Shown: positions 56,341 through 64,000 of the stretch, piece after piece
Layout: each line of letters starts with the position of its first letter
Position numbering within the stretch: the stretch's first letter is position 1
Assembly: GCA_947568835.1 (NCBI GenBank)
Contig: CANOQG010000002.1
Span: 496,001 to 560,000 of the forward strand
DNA length: 64,000 nucleotides
Direction of reading: 5' to 3'
Source of the DNA: Protonemura montana
Taxonomy: Eukaryota > Arthropoda > Insecta > Plecoptera > Nemouridae
Made by a program: the position numbers and the translations under genes
The notes under the pieces: generated by a model
Database searches by the model: none
What the model saw: only the letters and a program-made list of their open reading frames with translations
What the model was told of the DNA's origin: nothing

Positions 56341-57551
56341 CTGTGTAAAGAAAGCGAGGCTTTAGTAATGCCTAGCGTAGCCGAGCTGACGCGGGAATGG
56401 CTGAGCACGAACCGACCGCCATGTTCAATAAAAATGACCTCACGCAAATATCATGCCAGGCTAAATGTATGCTTTAATATGCACAACAATCACTTCAGTT
56501 TCTTTACAAAGAAATATGCTAATTTGCTTCGAATGCGAGCTTGGACGCCATGTTGAACACACTTCTAATTGTTGGAACGGTGGGCATGGGAGGATTGGGG
56601 AGGGGGATGAGAATCGCGTCGAGCGATTGCATCATGTTACGTAAAAATGACGTCATGGAAATATCCACAAGACGGGCAAAATGTATGCTTTCCAGTCTTG
56701 ATGATGAACGATAATTTTAATAATTAAGAAGCTAAACGCTATAAAATCACTATAAATAATTGAATCACTTGATGATATCAGTGGTTGACTATTACTGGAT
56801 ATTGTGACATGCAAATTAAATCTGAAATAAGATTACCTTGAATAGCGACGAAATTCTTCCCCACAAGAGTGTTTCGCCGTGTAGGTAATCCGCACTCTCA
56901 TGCTAGACTAACTGCTTTAGCAAATGGCGGTTGGCGAGCTTTGGGAGTGTGACTAATTGCCGAGCGTGGATGCCGATCAAAAAGCGGTAACCAACAACCC
57001 GCTACGTAAAATGACGTCACGCAAATTCAAACTTGAACACCACGCGCGACGATTTAAATTACGTGCCATAAGAAGCTGTCGATGCTACACGCTGTAAATG
57101 AATGAAGCCAGAAGTCAAATTATTGTGGTCAGTGATCATAATAATGTGTCTTAAGAGGTTAACTAATTAATTACGCGTTAAATCACTACTAAATTTATCT
57201 GAAAACTCATTAAAGAAACACAATTGAACACAAAATATGCACCTGTGCCTTTTTAAAGCCTTTTATGGGACCACCACCCAAAGAACTAAGAAAATGAATA
57301 AGAAAATATAGTTTTTGGCCCTTTCGATTTAAATAAGAATTTTGCCTCTTCACCAGTAGCTACCCTATGCTCTGCGGGCATGCCCGATGGCCAGATCATT
57401 ACTCAAATATGGCCCTAGTCCATAACCTAGGTCTTCAGACCTGGGATATATTTCTTTTTAAAATATATCTTTTAATGTACATTCAGAAGGCATTATTAAA
57501 GCCCATTGCCCAAAAGATGTAAAGATACAAACTGCTGATTTAAAATAATCT
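56341..57551. promoter_or_regulatory. Upstream region with two TGACGTCA motifs (copy C)
   Basis: Equivalent of 16220-17429 in A, nearly identical. TGACGTCA at 56648-56655 and 57012-57019. The role as promoter region is inferred. Confidence 0.45.
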
Positions 57552-58862
57552 GGATAGAGCATAGGATCCAGCCAGCTGATCTCAAATAACATGGATAGAG
57601 CATAGGATCCAGCCAGCTGATCTCAAATAACCTGGATAGAGCATAGGATCCAGCCAGCTGATCTCAAATAACCTGGATAGAGCATAGGATCCAGCCAGCT
57701 GATCTCAAATAACATGGATAGAGCATAGGATCCAGCCAGCTGATCTCAAATAACCTGAATAGAACATAGGATCCACCCAGCTGATCTCAAATAACCTGAA
57801 AAGAGCATAGAATCCAGTCAGCTGATCTCAAATAACCTGGATAGAGCATAGGATCCAGCTAGCTGATCTCAAATAACCTGGATAGAGCATAGGATCCAGC
57901 CAGCTGATCTCAAATAACCTGGATAGAGTATAGGATCCAGTCAGCTGATCTCAAATAACCTGGATAGAACATAGGATCCAGCCAGCTGATCTCAAATAAC
58001 CTGGATAGAGCATAGGATCCAGCCAGCTAATCTCAAATAACCTGGATAGAGCATAGGATCCAGCTAGCTGATCTCAAATAACCTGGATAGAGCATAGGAT
58101 CCAGCCAGCTGATCTCAAATAACCTGGATAGAGCATAGGATCCAGCCAGCTGATCTCAAATAACCTGGATAGAGTATAGGATCCAGTCAGCTGATCTCAA
58201 ATAACCTGGATAGAACATAGGATCCAGCCAGCTGATCTCAAATAACCTGGATAGAGCATAGGATCCAGCCAGCTAATCTCAAATAACCTGGATAGAGCAT
58301 AGGATCCAGCTAGCTGATCTCAAATAACCTGGATAGAGCATAGGATCCAGCCAGCTGATCTCAAATAACCTGGATAGAGCATAGGATCCAGCCAGCTAAT
58401 CTCAAATAACCTGGATAGAGCATAGGATCCAGCCAGCTGATCTCAAATAACCTGGATAGAGCATAGGATCCAGCCAGCTAATCTCAAATAACCTGGATAG
58501 ACCATAGGATCCAGCCAGCTGATCTCAAATAACCTGGATAGAGCCTAGGATCCAGCCAGCTGATCTCAAATAACCTGGATAGAGCATAGGATCCAGCCAG
58601 CTGATCTCAAATAACCTGGATAGAGCATAGGATCCAGCCAGCTGATCTCAAATAACCTGGATAGACCATAGGATCCAGCCAGCTGATCTCAAATAACCTG
58701 GATAGAGCCTAGGATCCAGCCAGCTGATCTCAAATAACCTGGATAGAGCATAGGATCCAGCCAGCTGATCTCAAATAACCTGGATAGAGCATAGGATCCA
58801 GCCAGCTGATCTCAAATAACCTGGATAGAGCATAGGATCCAGCCAGCTGATCTCAAATAACA
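57552..58862. repeat. 41-bp minisatellite, about 32 units (copy C)
   Basis: The same unit as in A (GGATAGAGCATAGGATCCAG...). The array shares A's variant order at its left end but contains an internal repeat of a several-unit block (AGAGTATAGGATCCAGTCAG occurs near 57926 and again near 58172). The two arrays have about the same total length but different internal histories. Confidence 0.95.
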
Positions 58863-58962
58863 TGAATAGAGCTCTAGATATAAAACCTGTAAAATCCGTA
58901 TTCCATGCTGAGGTTGCTAGCAATAGAAATTAAACCCACAGGTGATTTGCATTAAAGTCAGA

Positions 58963-59876
58963 TTGCTATGCTTTGTTATTCTATGCTATGCTATGCTATG
59001 CTATGTTATGTTATGCTATGCTTTGCTATGCTATGCTTTGCTTTGCTTTGCTATGCTTTGCTATGCTATGCTATGCTTTGCTTTGCTATGCTATGCTATG
59101 CTATGCTTTGTTATTCTATGCTATGCTATGCTATGCTATGTTATGTTATGCTATGCTTTGCTATGCTTTGCTATGCTATGCTTTGCTATGCTTTGCTATG
59201 CTATGCTATGCTTTGATAAGCTATGCTATGCTATTCTATGCTATGATTTGCTATGCTTTGCTATGCAATGCTTTGCTATGCTTTGCTATGCAATGCTTTG
59301 CTATGCTTTGCTATGCTTTGCTATGCTATGCTATGCTTTGCTATGCTATGCTATGCTATGCTATGCTATGCTATGCTATGCTATGCTATGCTATGCTTTG
59401 CTATGCTTTGCTATGCTTTGATAAGCTATGCTTTGCTATTCTATGCTATGCTTTGCTATGCTTTGCTATGCTTTGCTATGCTATGCTTTGCTATGCTTTG
59501 CTATGCTATGCTTTGCTATGCTTTGCTATGCTATGCTTTGCTATGCTCTGCTATGCTTTGCTATGCTATGCTTTGCTATGCTTTGCTATGCTATGCTTTG
59601 CTATGCTATGCTATGCTATGCTATGTTATGTTATGCTATGCTTTGCTTTTCTATGCTATGCTATGCTATGCTATGCTATGCAATGCTATGCTCTGCTATG
59701 CTATGCTTTGATAAGCTATGCTATGCTTTGCTTTGCTTTGCTATGCTATGCTATGCTATGCTTTGCTATGCTATGCTATGCTATGCTATGCTATGCTTTG
59801 CTATGCTATGCTATGCTTTGCTATGCTATGCTATGCTTTGCTATGCTATGCTATGCTTTGCTGTGCTATGCTATGC
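58963..59876. repeat. ATGCT/TTGCT pentamer array (copy C, about 0.9 kb)
   Basis: The same array and flanks as in A but about 2 kb shorter; it lacks A's 875-bp internal duplication. The right end (TTTGCTGTGCTATGCTATGCC) is identical to A. Confidence 0.95.
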
Positions 59877-61197
59877 CAAATGTTCAGGACAGCCTTTAAA
59901 ATTGCCAAAGAAATTGTGAATGCATTGTTTTTCGCATTCAAAACAATTAATAGGTACCTTGATATAGGTACCAATTACGTATTTGCGCGGTAAAAAAAAC
60001 ACAAATTTAAATAAAAATGTTCTCGCTAAACACTTTGCGTTTGAAAACCTGTTGCAAATTCACGGCAGTCTTGAAAATTATTATTTTTTTCACGGCTTCT
60101 TACGTCGATGGAAAAGAATTTTCACCTGTTTTTGCGATCTGTCACTCAAAATCAAGATTTGTCGGAATAATCTCTAAAAAACATGTTTAGTATAGTTTGG
60201 TTGTTAAGAAATCCATATTCCATGCTTAGGTTGCTAGCAATGGAAAGTTAACCCACAGGTGATTTGCATAAAAGTCGGAAATATCATTTCCGTTTGAAAT
60301 TGGTGGTGGAATCTTGTCTAGGTTGGGGTTGAATAGTATGCGTCGTATTTGAACAATTTCGGCTTAAATCGGCAAGATGTTTATACCTTTATGAAACACA
60401 ATTAAACTAAAGAAATTCAATTGAACACAAAATGTGCAATAAAAATACAATTTTTACGCCTGTAAAGAGTCAAACTTTTTCCTTACCTACCTGTTTCATA
60501 TGAAGTGGCATTTGGAATCCTGTCAAATCGCCGTATGACATCAACTCACCTTAAAAATGTCGCGTTTCATATCATGCTTCGAAATCATGTACAAATTATA
60601 ACCATTTCCTGTCGTTTTTGACCGATTTTCGCCAAAAACAAAGGGGTTTTAGTAGATAGTTTGACATTTCAACCCATTTTGACATTTAATTTGGCCTGAT
60701 AATCCACTGCTGAGAAGATACATTCACGATTTCGTACACCTTGCTGTGGTGTCAAAATAGCAAACAATTGATTAAAGCTGTCAGTGTATTAGCAAAATTA
60801 ATTCTTTTTCACGTAAAACGATCGCAATTGAATGTGTTTTCGCTCAATTACATCAACAACTTTATTACGAATGCATGAAAAATCACCGCAAAGCTCGAGG
60901 CTAGAAAAACTTGAGTATTAAAATAGTTATAAAATCGAGCTGCATCGCCTGGCTCTGAGATATCTTGCCGTCATATTTAGCAACTTTTCACCATGAAAAC
61001 GATTTTTAATCGCTGTGAAAATGTCGCACGCCAATGTAAAAGTTAATTCTGAAAAATTCTAGCCCATTTTCGTACGTTTTGAGTCGAATTTCGCAATTTC
61101 TATAAACAGTAGAGCGGCCGGTCACATCCCAGCCACCTACCTACCCACAAACTAAAAAGTTGAACATCACAATTTTAAAGCTTTTATATAAGGTTAA
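59877..61197 (-). other. Helitron 5' terminal region (copy C)
   Basis: Nearly identical to 21704-23024 of A. It ends ...TATATAAGGTTAA at 61197, where decamer microsatellite of E6 resumes. No gene. Confidence 0.8.
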
Positions 61198-61610
61198 TAA
61201 TACCATATAACACCATAGAATACCAAAGAATATTCATAGAATACCATATAATACCATAGAATACCATAGAATACCATAGAATACCACAGAACTCCATAGA
61301 ATACCATATAATACCATAGAATATTATAGAATACCATAGAATACCATAGAATACCTTACAATACCATAAAATATCATAGAATACCAAACAATATCATAGA
61401 ATACCATAGAATACCATAGAATACCATAGAATACCATAGAATACCATAGAACACCATAGAATATTCATAGAATACCATATAATACCATACAATATCATAG
61501 AATATCATAGAACTCTATAGATTACCATAGAATACCAGAGAATAACATAGACTACCATATAACACCATAAAGTACTATACAATACCATATAATTCCATAG
61601 AAAACTATAT
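61198..61610. repeat. Decamer microsatellite in E6, right part
   Basis: Continuation of the array interrupted by Helitron C, in the same 10-bp register, up to the unique inner segment starting near 61615. Confidence 0.93.
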
Positions 61611-62879
61611 TAAACTTAGATTGCGTATTTGGATTAGATTTGATAAAACTGCACTCTGTCATTAATGACGTTTTGAATTTAAATACCTGTTGAATGATCA
61701 CGGCATCCTCGAAAATAAAATTAATATCCACGGCGTCCTGATTCGATGAAAGATATCTGTCAAATGTTTATCTTTGATCTGTCAATGTCACTTTTAATCT
61801 ATTTTTGGCAAAATTATCAATAAAAAACAAATTAAGTGTGTTTTGTTTGTTTAAAAACCTATCTTAGGTCTTTAAGACCTGCAAAGAAAGTTAGGATTGC
61901 TATTGATTTACATAATTGTCACAAATATCATTGATGGCTTGGAATCAACTGTGTGATCTTGTCTAGGCTGGGGATAGTGAAAAATCGTCGTATTTTAAGA
62001 AATTTCTCGTCTTTCGTATACTATTTACAATAAATATCTTTAAATATGTTTACAAAAGATTCCAATAGTTGTGTTAATAGATTGTTTAACTTTCCAAACC
62101 TTTTTGACGTGTAAATAACCTCCACAAGAATGCCACGGGCTTGTCAAGTGACTATTTTTCATCTTGCTAGCCAAGACACCAACAATATTTTTGATACTTT
62201 ACTATACTATAATAATAATAATACACTTTAAATTACCGTGAAAAAGACGTAGCGGGATGTAAACCTGAATTATGAACTAATATACGCCAATTTCACACGT
62301 TTGTCCTTCAGTTCTGGAGATTTCGAAAATCATTTGACATTGACGTTGACTTTGACGTTGACTTTGACGTTTGAATAGCCTAGGTTCACTGCCGAAAAGA
62401 TACATTCACGATTTCGTACACCTTGCCGTGGTGTCAAAAAAGCAAACAATTGATCAAAGATGTCAGTTCATTAGCAAAATTAATTCTTTTTCACGTAAAA
62501 CGATCGAAATTAAATGTGTTTTCGCTCAATTACATCAACAACTTTAATACGAATGCATGAAAAATAACCGTGGAGCTCCAGGCTAGAAAAACTTGAGTAT
62601 TAAAATAGTTATAAAATCGAGCTGCATCGCCTGGCTCTGAGATATCTTGCCGTCATATTTAGCAATTTTTCACCATGAAAACGATTTTTAATCGCTGTGA
62701 AAATGTCGCACGCCAATGTAAAAGTTAATTCTGAAAAATTCTAGCCCATTTTCGTACGTTTTGAGTCGAATTTCGCAATTTCTATAAACAGTAGAGCGGC
62801 CGGTCACATCCCAGCCACCTACCTACCCACAAACTAAAAAGTTGAACATCACAATTTTAAAGCTTTTATATAAGGTTAA

Positions 62880-64000
62880 CTAGCAGTACCCGATGCCTAA
62901 CGGCACCTGTTGTTCTTATCCCTAGTGGTTTTATTTTAGTATTAGTATTGTCTTTGAACTTTGATCAACAATGACAAATAGCTCACTACTATTTTTCTAG
63001 TACCCTATGCCCATAGGGCATATGCCGATAGGATAAGTCATGACAAAAATATATGGGCCTAGGCCAAAATCTAGTCCCTAAGCCCTGGGACCGAACTGAG
63101 ACTTTACACTTAATGTAGCCTCTACGTATACATTTAAGAAACTTTTATGGGACAACAAAATAAAGTACTGAGAAAATGTCAAGAAAACAAAGTATTATGC
63201 CCTTACGACTTGATATACCATACTATACCTGATTTCCGCCAGTACCTTCAACGTTGATGCCTACCAGGAGCATAACTTTTGGGGACACAACCATTTGGTG
63301 TGCTTTTTGGACGGAAAGGAATCATTACAAATATTTCTGGTTTGGTTTCAGTGACGAAGGTTTTTTTTTTGAAGATTAAACAAAAAAAAATGTACCTATT
63401 AATTATTGTAATTTTTATTTGCCAATATTATGATCATTCTTACAAATATAAGAAATATTCACATGGTTACGACGATTTGCGTTGAAAACTTTGACCATTT
63501 GAAAGCAACAGTCAATGCAGACCTGCCATGTCGCAGTAGCGCCACTGTTCATTCGTAATTGGAAGTAATCTCCGCAATGGTGCCATGAAGAAGTTCCTTC
63601 TCTACGATTGGCAGGGGGAGGGGGTCTAAAACAAAATAAAAAAGACGGCAAGAGAGAGGCACCATTCTTGGAGAAATAAAAAGTTTCTAAATGTATTCAA
63701 GCTGTTAATTGAGAGAATTTTAAAAATAATTGTTATGCCGGGGCCCCCATCCCGCCCCGGCAGCATGGCGATCGTCACACACTACATCGCCTCTGCCTTA
63801 CACTATCAAAGATTGTGCAGCCCGTTGCAAGCAACAGGAATCTCTGATGTGCGGACATGCAAGGATTCATGCAAGGATCAACTGTGTCGGATAGGTGGGA
63901 TGCATTGTTCAGTTTTTAGACTGATGCAATGCTATCATGCTTGGTGGTTAGTTGGTTTGACATTCCAAGATGGAATCAAGAAAAGAGAAACATGCAGTAA
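62880..64000 (-). mobile_element. Helitron D, autonomous type, 3' part only (runs off window)
   Basis: CTAG at 62880 with hairpin, then the 3' non-coding region typical of autonomous copies (closest to B), the small candidate frame (63415-63651) and one 131-bp repeat unit (63857-63987). The Rep/helicase gene would start about 1 kb or more beyond the right edge. Confidence 0.85.
63857..63987. repeat. 131-bp repeat unit (copy D)
   Basis: A single unit starting ATGCAAGGATTCATGCAAGG, followed at once by AAACATGCAGTAA, the sequence that ends the array in A-C. D therefore has one unit here. Confidence 0.88.

Larger units (their letters stand above)
48115..61197 (-). mobile_element. Helitron C, autonomous, complete (13,083 bp), nested in E6
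   Basis: The only element with unrelated sequence on both sides. Left flank ...AATACCATA, then CTAG at 48115; right end ...AAGGTTAA at 61197, then TAATACCATATAAC. Joining the flanks gives ATACCATATAATACC, one exact 10-bp period. The insertion is therefore between A and T with no duplication, and the element ends are exactly 5'-TTAACC...CTAG-3' on the minus strand. The gene and terminal regions are nearly identical to copy A; the tandem arrays differ in length. Confidence 0.93.
47339..62879 (-). mobile_element. Helitron E6, non-autonomous, split by nested Helitron C
   Basis: The element consists of 47339-48114 plus 61198-62879 (about 2.46 kb without C). Its 3' end has the same variant hairpin as E5 and a somewhat longer 3' segment. 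Its decamer array is cut by C and continues at 61198. The roughly 550-bp inner segment (61615-62170) and the 5' block follow. No gene of its own. Confidence 0.85.

Noticed and set aside
1-64000. Whole repetitive layout as an assembly artefact
   Set aside because: Copies differ in arrays, LTR insertion, LINE insertion and subfamily changes, so they are not simple assembly duplicates; still, array lengths should be treated as provisional.

Overview
This is repeat-dominated eukaryotic DNA, most likely from an arthropod. The evidence is three intact Helitron Rep/helicase genes, an invertebrate-type Ty3/gypsy retrotransposon, a LINE fragment and very long simple-sequence arrays. The species cannot be named from the sequence. 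No host gene, rRNA or tRNA was seen.

Nearly the whole window is one head-to-tail array of Helitrons, all on the minus strand with no spacer between them. At nine places the 5' end of one element (plus strand ...AAGGTTAA) abuts the 3' end of the next (CTAGCAGTACCC...). From left to right the elements are: E0 (partial, 1-711), E1 (712-4391), E2 (4392-8736), autonomous A (8737-23024), autonomous B (23025-36589), E3 (36590-41286), E4 (41287-44625), E5 (44626-47338), E6 (47339-62879) and autonomous D (62880 to the window edge). A further autonomous copy, C (48115-61197), is nested inside the microsatellite of E6. The element ends are fixed by C: removing it restores the 10-bp microsatellite in register, with an insertion between A and T and no target duplication. 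The 3' ends carry CTAG and a short hairpin 8 nt inside it, as expected for Helitrons.

Autonomous copies A, B and C each encode one protein of 1824-1825 aa with an N-terminal repeat coiled coil, Cys-rich region, HUH/Y2 Rep nuclease and PIF1-family helicase. Read 5' to 3' on the minus strand, A and C run: 5' block of about 1.3 kb, ATGCT pentamer array, 41-bp minisatellite, upstream region with TGACGTCA motifs, Rep/helicase, 136-bp and 131-bp tandem repeats, 3' hairpin. B lacks both 5' arrays. A 4.5-kb Ty3/gypsy element with apparently identical LTRs, a tRNA-Trp-type primer site and a broken reverse transcriptase is inserted in the 131-bp repeat of B.

Elements E1-E6 carry no Rep/helicase. Each has the same 5' block, then a decamer microsatellite (ATACCATAGA, 0.6-3.3 kb) in the position the ATGCT array occupies in A and C, then a short 3' end. 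They look like non-autonomous partners that could be mobilised by the A/B/C protein. The long MVFYGILWYS and MLCYA reading frames come from these arrays and are not genes.
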